Positions 50,313 through 59,289 of a DNA stretch of 64,000 nucleotides are shown here, in pieces. The stretch is from JACTOJ01 sp032335695 (GTDB taxonomy: Bacteria; Bacillota; Clostridia; Clostridiales; Clostridiaceae): positions 61,650 to 125,649 of the forward strand of contig NZ_JACTOJ010000013.1 of assembly GCF_032335695.1 (NCBI RefSeq), read 5' to 3'. The notes beneath the pieces are model-generated. The model was given only the letters and a program-made list of their open reading frames with translations. It searched no databases and was not told the origin of the DNA. The position numbers were made by a program, and so were the translations under genes. Position 1 is the stretch's first letter, and each line of letters begins with the position of its first letter.

Positions 50313-51137
50313 ATGGAAAAACTCATAATAACCGCCGCTATATGCGGGGCGGAGGTTACCAAAGAACATAACGAGAAAGTACCTTACACAGTCAGTGAGA
50401 TAGGAGAAGAAGCAGAAGCTGCTTTTAAAGCAGGGGCGAGCATAATACATCTTCATGTAAGGGAAGATTCAGGAGTTTCTACTCAGGACAAAGAACGCTT
50501 TAAGCTCTGTATAGAGGAGATAAAAAAAAGATGCCCTGGGGTGATAATTCAGCCTTCTACTGGAGGAGCTGTAGGAATGACAAATGAAGAAAGACTTCAG
50601 CCTATATATCTTAGACCAGAAATGGCTACTCTGGATTGCGGCACCTGCAACTTTGGTGGGGATGATATATTTGTAAACACTGAGAATACCATAATTGAAT
50701 TTTCTAATAAGATGAAGGAACTTAACATAAAACCAGAGCTAGAGGTTTTTGATAAAGGCATGATAGATATGGTTATTAGATTAAATAAAAAAGGAATAAT
50801 TAAAGCACCCTTGCATTTTAATTTCGTTCTTGGAGTAAATGGAGGAATAAGTGCTGAGTTAAGGGATTTTTCCTTTATGAAGGATAGCCTGCCAGCAGGA
50901 AGCACTTTTACGGCAGCGGGTCTGGGAAGATTTGAATTTACGGTGGCAGCTATGTCCATAATATCGGGAGGTCATGTAAGAGTTGGCTTTGAGGACAATG
51001 TATATGTGGAAAAAGGTGTAAAGGCAAAATCAAATGGAGAGTTAGTGGAGAAGGCAGTAAGGCTTTCGAGAGAACTTGGTCGAGAAATTGCTTCTCCTGA
51101 GGAAGCTAGGAAAATATTAGGCATAGGGGGATTTTAA
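50313..51137 (+). CDS. kce: 3-Keto-5-aminohexanoate cleavage enzyme
   Basis: This 274-residue BKACE/DUF849 TIM-barrel enzyme has the zinc-binding HxH motif in IIHLHVREDSG and the family blocks PSTGGAVGMTNEERL, ATLDCGTCNFGGDD and HFNFVLGVNGG. With acetyl-CoA it converts 3-keto-5-aminohexanoate to acetoacetate and 3-aminobutyryl-CoA, the substrate of Kal. It starts 18 nt after kal and the next gene begins 1 nt after its stop. Confidence 0.95.
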   Translation: MEKLIITAAICGAEVTKEHNEKVPYTVSEIGEEAEAAFKAGASIIHLHVREDSGVSTQDKERFKLCIEEIKKRCPGVIIQPSTGGAVGMTNEERLQPIYLRPEMATLDCGTCNFGGDDIFVNTENTIIEFSNKMKELNIKPELEVFDKGMIDMVIRLNKKGIIKAPLHFNFVLGVNGGISAELRDFSFMKDSLPAGSTFTAAGLGRFEFTVAAMSIISGGHVRVGFEDNVYVEKGVKAKSNGELVEKAVRLSRELGREIASPEEARKILGIGGF

Positions 51138-51138
51138 C

Positions 51139-52173
51139 ATGAAAAAAGGATGTAAATATGGAACTCATAGGGTGCTGAGCCCGGAAGGAGTACTTCCTCA
51201 GGCAGCCTATAGCATTAGTAATGATATGGAGCCTTACAGCAATGAAATACTTATCGATGTGCAGGCACTTAATATTGATTCCGCAAGCTTTACACAATTG
51301 GAGGAAGAGGCTGGCGGAGATATAGAAAAAATCAAGAAAAGAATACTTGAGATAGTAGCAGCCAGGGGAAAGATGCAGAATCCTGTAACAGGCTCAGGAG
51401 GAATGCTTATAGGAACTGTAGAGAAGATAGGTGAAGATTTAAACAATATAGATTTAAAAGTAGGGGACAAAATAGCTTCTTTGGTGTCTTTATCCCTTAC
51501 ACCATTAAAGATTGATGAAATAACGAATATAAAGCCAGAGATAGACAGGGTTGAAGTGAAGGCAAAAGCAATACTTTTTGAAAGCGGTCTTTATGCTAAG
51601 CTTCCTCAGGATATGCCTGAGACTCTTGCTCTAGCAGCTTTAGATGTGGCTGGAGCTCCAGCTCAAACTGCCAAACTGGTAAAGCCCTGTGAGAGTGTGC
51701 TTATATTAGGAGGTGCTGGAAAATCAGGAATGCTATGCTGTTATGAAGCTATGAAAAGAGTGGGACCTACTGGAAAAGTTATTGCTGTGGTGGTAGATGA
51801 AGCTCAAGCTGAAAGATTAAAATCCATGAAGCTTTGCCATGAAGCTATTATAGCGGATGCCACAAAACCTGTAGAAATATTAAATAAGGTAATAGCTGCT
51901 AATAGCAATAAAGAAGTTGATGTTTCTATAAATTGCGTAAATGTTCCTAATACAGAGATGGGAGCTATACTTCCAGTAAGAGATGGAGGAACAGTATATT
52001 TCTTTTCCATGGCCACCAGCTTTACCAAGTCTGCTTTAGGGGCAGAGGGAGTAGGAAAAGATATCAACATGGTTATAGGAAATGGCTATACCAAGGATCA
52101 TGCAGAAATTACATTAAATGAATTAAGAGAAAATAAGCAATTAAGGGAGTATTTCGAAGCTGTATATATGTAA
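51139..52173 (+). CDS. kdd: 3,5-Diaminohexanoate dehydrogenase
   Basis: This 344-residue NAD-dependent dehydrogenase opens with KKGCKYGTHRVLSPEGVLPQ, characteristic of Kdd, and has the Rossmann loop ILGGAGKSGMLCCYEAMKR. It oxidatively deaminates L-erythro-3,5-diaminohexanoate to 3-keto-5-aminohexanoate, the step between the 5,6-aminomutase and Kce. Length is normal and it is embedded in the lysine operon, so the call is strong. Confidence 0.95.
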   Translation: MKKGCKYGTHRVLSPEGVLPQAAYSISNDMEPYSNEILIDVQALNIDSASFTQLEEEAGGDIEKIKKRILEIVAARGKMQNPVTGSGGMLIGTVEKIGEDLNNIDLKVGDKIASLVSLSLTPLKIDEITNIKPEIDRVEVKAKAILFESGLYAKLPQDMPETLALAALDVAGAPAQTAKLVKPCESVLILGGAGKSGMLCCYEAMKRVGPTGKVIAVVVDEAQAERLKSMKLCHEAIIADATKPVEILNKVIAANSNKEVDVSINCVNVPNTEMGAILPVRDGGTVYFFSMATSFTKSALGAEGVGKDINMVIGNGYTKDHAEITLNELRENKQLREYFEAVYM

Positions 52174-52215
52174 CAAAGCTATACCCTAGTTGATTTTGAA
52201 GGGAGCCTGGTTGTT

Positions 52216-53496
52216 GTGAATAATAGATATAAAATATTTAAAGATGTTACTGATGAGGAATGGAATGATTGGAAATGGCAAGTAGCTAATAGGATAGAAA
52301 CTGTAGATGAGCTTAAAAAATATATACCTCTTACGTCAGAAGAAGAGGAGGGAGTAAAGCAGTGCCTTAAAAATTTAAGAATGGCAATAACTCCTTATTA
52401 TCTTTCCCTGATAAATACTGAAGATCCTTTAGATCCTATAAGAAAGCAGGCAATACCTACGGTGTCAGAGCTCATAAAAAGCGATGCAGAATTCGCAGAT
52501 CCCCTTCATGAAGATGGAGATTCACCAGTTCCAGGACTTACTCATAGATATCCGGACAGAGCCTTGCTGCTGGTTACAGATCAATGCTCAATGTATTGCA
52601 GGCACTGTACCAGAAGAAGATTTGCAGGACATAATGATTGTTCGTTGCCCATGGCACAAATAGATAAAGCAATAGAATATATAGCTCAAACTCCTGTTAT
52701 AAGAGATGTTTTAATATCCGGCGGAGATCCTTTTCTGCTTTCCGACGAAAAGCTTGAATATATTATAAAGAAGCTTAGGGCTATACCTCATGTGGAAGTA
52801 GTAAGGCTGGGTACCAGGACGCCTGTGGTTATGCCTCAGCGAATAACTGATAATCTGGTGAATATGCTAAAAAAATATCATCCCATTTGGATAAATACTC
52901 ATTTTAATCATCCTAATGAGATAACAGAGGAATCTAAAAGAGCCTGTGAGAAGATGGCTAATGCAGGAATACCTCTTGGAAACCAATCAGTACTTTTAAG
53001 AGGAGTTAATGATTGTGTTCATGTTATGAAAAATCTTGTACATGAGCTGGTTAAGATAAGAGTGAGACCTTACTATATATATCAATGCGATTTATCTGTG
53101 GGATTAAGCCATTTCAGAACCACTGTATCTAAAGGTATTGAAATAATTGAAGGTTTAAGGGGGCATACCTCAGGTTTTTGTGTTCCAACCTTCGTGGTAG
53201 ATGCGCCTGGAGGCGGCGGAAAAATACCTGTAATGCCTAATTATATCATTTCTCAAGGTTACAATAAGGTCATACTGAGAAATTTTGAAGGAGTTATTAC
53301 CACCTATGAGGAGCCTTCGGATTATGCTCCTGGCTGCAATTGTGAGGTTTGCAGGGGAGAAAGCAACGTAAAAAGAGTAGGGATAGCAGGCCTTTTGAAT
53401 CATCAGCAGATGGCGCTGGAACCAGAAGGTTTAGAAAGAAAAAAGAGAGAAAAGTATAAGCAAGAAGCAGTAATAAAGGAAGCTTTAAATAGCTAA
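52216..53496 (+). CDS. kamA: Lysine 2,3-aminomutase
   Basis: A 426-residue radical-SAM, PLP enzyme converts L-lysine to L-beta-lysine, the first step of the pathway. CSMYCRHC carries the [4Fe-4S] cysteines, DAPGGGGKIPVMPN contains the PLP lysine, and the C-terminal GCNCEVC binds structural zinc. The sequence closely resembles the Clostridium subterminale enzyme as I remember it. The start is GTG 52216, with GGGAG about 10 nt upstream. Confidence 0.97.
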   Translation: MNNRYKIFKDVTDEEWNDWKWQVANRIETVDELKKYIPLTSEEEEGVKQCLKNLRMAITPYYLSLINTEDPLDPIRKQAIPTVSELIKSDAEFADPLHEDGDSPVPGLTHRYPDRALLLVTDQCSMYCRHCTRRRFAGHNDCSLPMAQIDKAIEYIAQTPVIRDVLISGGDPFLLSDEKLEYIIKKLRAIPHVEVVRLGTRTPVVMPQRITDNLVNMLKKYHPIWINTHFNHPNEITEESKRACEKMANAGIPLGNQSVLLRGVNDCVHVMKNLVHELVKIRVRPYYIYQCDLSVGLSHFRTTVSKGIEIIEGLRGHTSGFCVPTFVVDAPGGGGKIPVMPNYIISQGYNKVILRNFEGVITTYEEPSDYAPGCNCEVCRGESNVKRVGIAGLLNHQQMALEPEGLERKKREKYKQEAVIKEALNS

Positions 53497-53508
53497 GGAG
53501 AGCTTTAA

Positions 53509-54513
53509 ATGAAGTTATTAGATTGTGTGGGTAACTGCAAAATCATTGCAATAACAGGATTAGGTAAGAATGTTGGAAAAACCACTGCTCTTAACAAAAT
53601 ACTGGAAGAAGCCAGAGGAAAATATAAAATTGGGATAACTTCTATTGGCTATGATGGAGAACAGACAGATAGGGTAACACATGGGACAAAACCTAGAATA
53701 TATGTGGAGAAGGGGACTTATGCAGCAACTGCGAAAAAGTGTCTCGGGAATTCAGATGTCACTAAAGAGATAATAGCTGTACCTGATATAAGCACAGCTA
53801 TTGGAGAAATAGTTATAGTAAAAGCTTTGAGTGATGGATATGTGGAACTGGCGGGACCATCAATAGGAAGCTATATGAGAGATATATGCAGGGAACTTAT
53901 AAAAGCAGGCAGTCAGTTTGTTATAGTGGATGGAGCCCTTGAAAGAAGAAGTCTCACTATACCTGAAATAGCAGATGGAGTCATAGTTGCTACAGGAGGG
54001 GCAGTTGGGAGCAATATAGAAGAGGTGGTTAATAAAACTAAGCATTTTGTGGAAGTATTATCTACTGAAGTAGAGAAAAATGATAAAATGCTAGAACTAG
54101 CTAAGAAACTTATTTTAAAGTTTAAAGCTTCTGCTATATCTGAAGCTTTGAGTTATAGAGGCTGTGACACAAAGGAAGCAGCCATAGCTGATATCAGTGA
54201 AGAAACTGCTTGCTTAGCAGTTTCAGGAATGGTTTCGGATAAATTTATTGAGGACGTCATAAATAGCAAATCATCCAATCCTATTAACTTAATTATTGAA
54301 GATGGAAGCAAGCTTTTTGTAAAAAAAGAAACCTTAGAAAAATTCAAAAGACGTGGGGGAAGCATATCGGCTGTCAAGGCTATAAAAATAATCTGTGTAA
54401 CCTGCAATCCCACCAGCTGGCAAGGATATGATTTAGATAATTTAAGCTTGCTAGCAGCCCTTAGGAAGAGTTTGAATATACCTGTGATCAATGTTAATAT
54501 GCCTAACTCATAA
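53509..54513 (+). CDS. kamB: KamB-like P-loop protein of the lysine operon
   Basis: This 334-residue protein has a P-loop near its start (GLGKNVGKTTALNKI), a second nucleotide-site-like QFVIVDGALERRS, and a C-terminal part ending KIICVTCNPTSWQGYD. It is found between kamA and the 5,6-aminomutase genes in lysine fermenters. No enzyme activity is established; together with KamC it is thought of as a helper or reactivation factor for the B12 enzyme. Its 12-nt distance to kamA shows co-transcription. Confidence 0.8.
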   Translation: MKLLDCVGNCKIIAITGLGKNVGKTTALNKILEEARGKYKIGITSIGYDGEQTDRVTHGTKPRIYVEKGTYAATAKKCLGNSDVTKEIIAVPDISTAIGEIVIVKALSDGYVELAGPSIGSYMRDICRELIKAGSQFVIVDGALERRSLTIPEIADGVIVATGGAVGSNIEEVVNKTKHFVEVLSTEVEKNDKMLELAKKLILKFKASAISEALSYRGCDTKEAAIADISEETACLAVSGMVSDKFIEDVINSKSSNPINLIIEDGSKLFVKKETLEKFKRRGGSISAVKAIKIICVTCNPTSWQGYDLDNLSLLAALRKSLNIPVINVNMPNS

Positions 54514-54537
54514 ATTCCTAGTGTATTTTAAAAAATT

Positions 54538-54566
54538 GGCTATGTTTTAAGAGAATGTTCATAAAG
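54538..54566. repeat. Single repeat arm within the lysine operon
   Basis: GGCTATGTTTTAAGAGAATG (54538-54557) followed by TTCATAAAG matches one end of the dispersed family. It lies in the 63-nt gap between kamB and kamC, right against the kamC ribosome-binding site. Confidence 0.6.
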
Positions 54567-54576
54567 GGGAGTTAAC

Positions 54577-56040
54577 GTGGAGTTTTTTGATGATAAAGAA
54601 TTTGAAGAAATAGGGTTTTCATATATTCTGCAAAAACTTGAGGTGCTAACTCCCTATGGAGAAGAAGAGAAACATTGCATTCATTTTTTTTCAAGCGCTG
54701 AAAGCGAAAAGCTTATGTATGAACTTGAAAATTTAGAGCTTATGAAAGTAAACTTTGAAAAAAATCCATTCTTATTTTCAGAATTGGAAGCTGTGATGAT
54801 GAAAATTAAAAATATAAGGGGCTCTATAGCGAGATGCAGAAATTCTATGACTTTAGATGAGGTGGAACTGTTTGAAATAAAAAATTTCAGTATGCTATCA
54901 CAGAATTTTAAGAATATATTTGAAAAAACTAAGGTAAAGTTAAAAAAAATCAAACTAAATTCTCTTGAAGATGTCATAGACTTATTAGACCCAGAAAGCA
55001 GAGGAATTCCTACCTTTAGCATATATGAGAGCTATTCTGAAAAGCTGAAGGCTATAAGAAGGGAAAAGGATGAGCTGGAGAAGAGCATAATAAAAAATAT
55101 AGGTACAGACGACGAAGAAAAGCTTAGAAAACAGAGATTAGAAGTAGTGGTGCAGGAAGAGGCAGAAGAGAGAAGTATAAGAGAGAAGCTGTCGAGAAAG
55201 ATAAGTGCTGAATTAGATAAGCTAGAAGAAAATATGAGTTTCATAGGGAAAATAGATTTTATATTAGCAAAAGTAAAGCTGGCAGAGGAATATATTTCTG
55301 TAAAACCATTATTTATATCTGAAAGCATATATTTTAAAGAACTTTTAAATCCTAAACTTAAAGATAGTTTTATGAAAAAGAATAAAAAGTTTACGTCTAT
55401 TACTATAGAGCTTTCAAAGGGGACCACTATACTTACAGGGGCAAATATGGGAGGAAAGACCGTTGCTTTGAAAACCATAGTGCTTAATTTATACTTAGCT
55501 CATTGCGGTTTTTTCGTTTTTGGAAAAGAGGCTAGAATGCCTTTCTTAGATTATATATATTTCATATTTCAGGATATGCAGTCAGATAAAAGCGGACTTA
55601 GCAGCTTTGGGGGCGAGATAATCAAGCTAAAGCAGATAATAACTGATGCCGAAGGAAAAATAGGGTTTGCAGCTCTTGATGAATTTTCCAAAGGTACAAA
55701 TCCAAGTGAAGGAACAAATTTAGTGAAGGCAGTAGCAGAATATTTTAACGATAAAAGAAGTATGACAATAGTAGCTACTCATTACGATGGAATAGCTAAT
55801 GAAGCCATGGAGCATTATGAGGTGGTAGGACTTAAGAATGTAAAATTGGAAGAACTTAGAAAAAACATTTATAAAAGCAGTGCTGATGCTGTGGATATGA
55901 TACAGCATCACATGGATTATACTCTTGAAAAAGTAGAAGGGACGCATAGGACACCTAGGGAGGCACTTAATATATGCAGATTGTTAGGACTGCAAAAAGA
56001 TATTTTGGATAGAGTGCAAGATAACTATGATGAATTATAA
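54577..56040 (+). CDS. kamC: KamC-like MutS-family ATPase
   Basis: This 487-residue protein has a helical N-terminal lever region and a MutS-type ABC ATPase: Walker A TGANMGGKT, then DKSGLSSFGGEI (signature helix), Walker B FAALDEFSKGTNPSEG and the H-loop THYDG. It lacks the mismatch-recognition and connector domains, so it is not a repair MutS. Its constant place before kamDE suggests a motor that reactivates or remodels the B12-dependent mutase. GTG 54577 follows GGGGAG. Confidence 0.82.
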   Translation: MEFFDDKEFEEIGFSYILQKLEVLTPYGEEEKHCIHFFSSAESEKLMYELENLELMKVNFEKNPFLFSELEAVMMKIKNIRGSIARCRNSMTLDEVELFEIKNFSMLSQNFKNIFEKTKVKLKKIKLNSLEDVIDLLDPESRGIPTFSIYESYSEKLKAIRREKDELEKSIIKNIGTDDEEKLRKQRLEVVVQEEAEERSIREKLSRKISAELDKLEENMSFIGKIDFILAKVKLAEEYISVKPLFISESIYFKELLNPKLKDSFMKKNKKFTSITIELSKGTTILTGANMGGKTVALKTIVLNLYLAHCGFFVFGKEARMPFLDYIYFIFQDMQSDKSGLSSFGGEIIKLKQIITDAEGKIGFAALDEFSKGTNPSEGTNLVKAVAEYFNDKRSMTIVATHYDGIANEAMEHYEVVGLKNVKLEELRKNIYKSSADAVDMIQHHMDYTLEKVEGTHRTPREALNICRLLGLQKDILDRVQDNYDEL

Positions 56041-56054
56041 AAGGGAGTGACTGT

Positions 56055-57605
56055 ATGGAGAGTAAGTTGAATTTGGATTTTAAAAAAGTAGAAAAAGCCA
56101 GAGCAGCAGCCAAACATATAGCTGCTGACACTCAAAGCTTTATAGAAAAACACAGCACTGTAGCGGTAGAAAGAACCATTTGCAGATTGCTTGGTATAGA
56201 TGGAACAGATGAGGTTGGAGTGCCTCTGCCTAACGTTATAGTGGAGCATCTTGAAAGAAATGGTGCTTTACAGCTGGGAACAGCATTTTTTTTAGGAAAT
56301 GCAATGATAAATACAGGTCTCACTCCTCAAGAGGTTGCTATTAAAGTGTCTAGAGGAGAACTGGATTTAATCAAACTTCCTATGCAGGAAGTATTTGAAG
56401 TAAAAGCCAAAATATATGAAGAGGCTAAAAAAGCAATAAGTAAAATTAATACGAATAAAGGAAAAAGAGAAGAGTATTTAGATAAATTTGGTGACAAGGA
56501 AGGACCTTATCTTTACGTAATAGTTGCCACGGGAAACATATATGAAGACATAGTACAGGCTGTTGCAGCAGCTAAGCAAGGGGCAGATGTGATAGCTGTT
56601 ATAAGAACTACAGGACAAAGCTTGCTAGATTATGTGCCTTATGGTGCTACTACGGAAGGCTTTGGAGGCACCTATGCTACTCAAGAGAATTTTAGGCTCA
56701 TGAGGGAAGCTTTGGATAAAGCTGGTGAAGAATTAGGCAGATATATAAGATTATGCAATTATTGCTCAGGGTTATGTATGCCTGAAATTGCTGCCATGGG
56801 TGCCTTTGAAAGACTGGATGTGATGCTGAATGATGCTTTATATGGAATTTTATTTAGAGACATAAATATGAAAAGAACTATGATAGATCAGTATTTTTCA
56901 AGAGTGATTAATGGTTTTGCAGGAGTGATAATAAATACAGGAGAAGACAATTACCTTACTACAGCAGATGCGGTAGAGGAGGCTCATACCGTTCTTGCAT
57001 CTCAATTTATTAATGAGCAATTTGCCCTTTTAGCAGGAATTCCAGAGGAGCAAATGGGTCTGGGTCATGCCTTTGAAATAGATCCTAAGCTAAAAAATGG
57101 TTTCCTGTTTGAGCTTGCACAGGCGCAGATGGCAAGAGAGATATTTCCTAAGGCTCCTCTTAAATATATGCCTCCTACAAAATTTATGACAGGCAATATA
57201 TTCAAGGGGCACGTACAGGATGCATTATTTAATATGATTACAATTTTGACTAATCAAAAGATACATCTTTTGGGGATGCTTACAGAAGCTATACACACAC
57301 CTTTTATGTCCGATAGGGCTTTAGCTATAGAGAATGCCAGCTACGTTTTTAATACTATGGCTGATTTAGGAGAAGAGATAAGCTTCAAGAAGGATGGAAT
57401 AATTGAAGGAAGGGCGGACGAAGTGCTTTCAAAAGCAGTTTCTCTTTTAGAAAATATAAAAAATCAAGGACTTTTTAGAACCCTTGAAAAGGGCAGCTTT
57501 GCAGGGATCAAAAGACCAATGGATGGAGGAAAAGGACTAGATGGAGTCTTTGAAAAGCATAAGGAATATTTCAATCCATTCATAGACTTAATGAAAAATA
57601 GATAA
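56055..57605 (+). CDS. kamD: Beta-lysine (D-lysine) 5,6-aminomutase, alpha subunit
   Basis: This 516-residue KamD protein begins MESKLNLDFKKVEKARAAAK and includes VIRTTGQSLLDYVPYGATTEG and the C-terminal MDGGKGLDGVFEKHKEYFNP. With KamE it forms the PLP and adenosylcobalamin enzyme that moves the amino group of beta-lysine to make 3,5-diaminohexanoate. It has an AGGGAG site and starts 14 nt after kamC. Confidence 0.95.
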   Translation: MESKLNLDFKKVEKARAAAKHIAADTQSFIEKHSTVAVERTICRLLGIDGTDEVGVPLPNVIVEHLERNGALQLGTAFFLGNAMINTGLTPQEVAIKVSRGELDLIKLPMQEVFEVKAKIYEEAKKAISKINTNKGKREEYLDKFGDKEGPYLYVIVATGNIYEDIVQAVAAAKQGADVIAVIRTTGQSLLDYVPYGATTEGFGGTYATQENFRLMREALDKAGEELGRYIRLCNYCSGLCMPEIAAMGAFERLDVMLNDALYGILFRDINMKRTMIDQYFSRVINGFAGVIINTGEDNYLTTADAVEEAHTVLASQFINEQFALLAGIPEEQMGLGHAFEIDPKLKNGFLFELAQAQMAREIFPKAPLKYMPPTKFMTGNIFKGHVQDALFNMITILTNQKIHLLGMLTEAIHTPFMSDRALAIENASYVFNTMADLGEEISFKKDGIIEGRADEVLSKAVSLLENIKNQGLFRTLEKGSFAGIKRPMDGGKGLDGVFEKHKEYFNPFIDLMKNR

Positions 57606-57618
57606 GGATGGTGTTAAA

Positions 57619-58428
57619 ATGAGCGGAGGCTTATATTCTACTGATAAAAAAGATTTCGATAAAAATCTGGATCTGACAAGGGTAAGACCTTATGGAGATA
57701 CTATGAATGATGGAAAAGCACAGCTTAGCTTTACTCTTCCTATAGAGGATGGAGATAAAGCTGTGGAAGCAGCACTGCAGCTTTCCAAGAAAATGGGCTT
57801 TAATGATCCTCAAGTAGCTTATCACTGCGGTTTAGATGCCAGATTTACTTATTTTGTAGTATATGGGAGCACTCAATATTCTGTAGATTATACTTCCATA
57901 AAAGTTCATACTGTGGATGTGCATGCCATGAGCATAGAAGAAACTAATAAGTTCATAAAAAGTAATATAGGCAGAAAAGTTGTGGTGATAGGAGCTAGTA
58001 CCGGAACAGATGCTCATACTGTGGGCATAGATGCCATAATGAATATGAAGGGGTTTGCAGGACATTATGGGTTGGAAAGATATGATATGATTGAAGCTCA
58101 TAATTTAGGGAGTCAGGTGCCAAATGAAGAATTTATAAAAAAAGCAGTAGAGCTTGATGCAGATGTGTTGCTAGTATCTCAAACTGTAACTCAAAAGAAC
58201 ATACACATTCAAAATCTAACTGAGCTTGTAGAAATGCTGGAAGCGGAAGGTATAAGGCATAAAGTTGTGCTTATATGTGGAGGACCAAGAATAACTCATG
58301 AACTTGCTAAGGAGCTTGGCTATGACGCTGGGTTTGGACAAGGAAAGTATGCAGACGATGTGGCAACCTTTGCAGTAGATGAGCTGGTAAGAAGGAAACA
58401 CAGCATAAATGGAGAAAATGTAAAATAA
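57619..58428 (+). CDS. kamE: Beta-lysine (D-lysine) 5,6-aminomutase, beta subunit
   Basis: This 269-residue KamE contains the cobalamin-binding DxHxxG motif (GTDAHTVGIDAIMNMKG), the B12-domain LVSQTVTQKN block and GGPRITHELAKELGYDAGFG. The N-terminal region carries the PLP-binding site. It is the last pathway gene in the operon; no terminator of textbook form is seen in the next 240 bp. Downstream fermentation genes (CoA transferase, butyryl-CoA dehydrogenase) are not in this window. Confidence 0.95.
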   Translation: MSGGLYSTDKKDFDKNLDLTRVRPYGDTMNDGKAQLSFTLPIEDGDKAVEAALQLSKKMGFNDPQVAYHCGLDARFTYFVVYGSTQYSVDYTSIKVHTVDVHAMSIEETNKFIKSNIGRKVVVIGASTGTDAHTVGIDAIMNMKGFAGHYGLERYDMIEAHNLGSQVPNEEFIKKAVELDADVLLVSQTVTQKNIHIQNLTELVEMLEAEGIRHKVVLICGGPRITHELAKELGYDAGFGQGKYADDVATFAVDELVRRKHSINGENVK

Positions 58429-58678
58429 ATGTCTATAGGTGTTTATTTATGTAAACTAGTAAGGATTTTACATGTATAACGGAATAAACCTTGTAAATCA
58501 CCGTAAATGAAGTATGCATAAAATTGTATATTTATGAAAAACTTATATAATTATATTGTGCAATATTATATGTTGCAAGATTAATAATGCTAAAATAATG
58601 CTATATTTCAAAGCAGAACTTAAATTTATATAGAAAATTATAGGTTTTACCTTAGTATTTATACAATTGGAGGTCTTC

Positions 58679-58894
58679 ATGGAAGATGTTAAATGTAAAA
58701 AAACTGATATGGAAAATCTTAATAAAAGAATAGACGAAGCTAGAGAAATATTAAATGGGGTATGCGACGCTGATTATGATGGAAGCTTGTATACCAAACG
58801 ATTATACATAAGTAAATGTTTGGATATACTTATTGTGGAATATATGAGACTAAAGAAACATTGTAATACCTGCAAAAGGCTTCAAAATAATTAG
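58679..58894 (+). CDS. Spo0E-like aspartyl-phosphate phosphatase family protein
   Basis: This 71-residue two-helix protein has helix 1 NLNKRIDEAREILNGVCD and helix 2 YISKCLDILIVEYMRLKK, the Spo0E layout in which an SQxLDxLI-type motif contacts phosphorylated Spo0A; here it reads ISKCLDILI. A CNTC pair ends the protein, unusual for the family. ATG 58679 has GGAGG 5 nt upstream; the upstream TTG at 58667 overlaps it. If active it would lower Spo0A phosphorylation and delay sporulation. Confidence 0.78.
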   Translation: MEDVKCKKTDMENLNKRIDEAREILNGVCDADYDGSLYTKRLYISKCLDILIVEYMRLKKHCNTCKRLQNN

Positions 58895-59015
58895 TATAAG
58901 TTTTTAAGATGTGGCAAAAAATCAATCAATGTTCAAAATAAATTAAAATAATTTATTAAAAAGGTATTGACATATTTATATATGCTTGTTACAATTAGAA
59001 AAAATGAATAAGAAA

Positions 59016-59120
59016 CTTCTTATCAAGAGCGGCGGAGGGACTGGCCCTATGAAGCCCGGCAACCTGAATTTTTTCAAAGGTGCTAAATCCTGTAGGTGTA
59101 ACCTAGAAGATGGGAAGAGA
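59016..59120 (+). promoter_or_regulatory. SAM-I riboswitch (S-box)
   Basis: The diagnostic S-box sequence is present: CTTATCAAGAGCGGCGGAGG in part (ATCAAGAG...GGAGGGACTGGCC), then GAAGCCCGGCAACC, GGTGCTAAATCC and the closing GATGGGAAGAG. It should sense S-adenosylmethionine and turn the methionine uptake genes off. The gap of about 395 bp here also holds its terminator. Confidence 0.95.
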
Positions 59121-59131
59121 GCGAATTATAT

Positions 59132-59166
59132 CCTCTTGTAGCCCGTCTGCAAGAGGTTTTTTATTT
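59132..59166 (+). terminator. S-box terminator
   Basis: CCTCTTG and CAAGAGG flank an 11-nt loop, followed by a run of T, just after the SAM aptamer and 125 bp before metN. Confidence 0.85.
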
Positions 59167-59289
59167 GAAAATTTAAAGTTAATAAGGGGAATCAGGGATA
59201 CCATAACAAAGAAATATTTTTTAGCAGATTATCCACTTAAAACCTATTAAACAAATAGGATAAGTAATGAAACAAGGAGGGCAATATTA

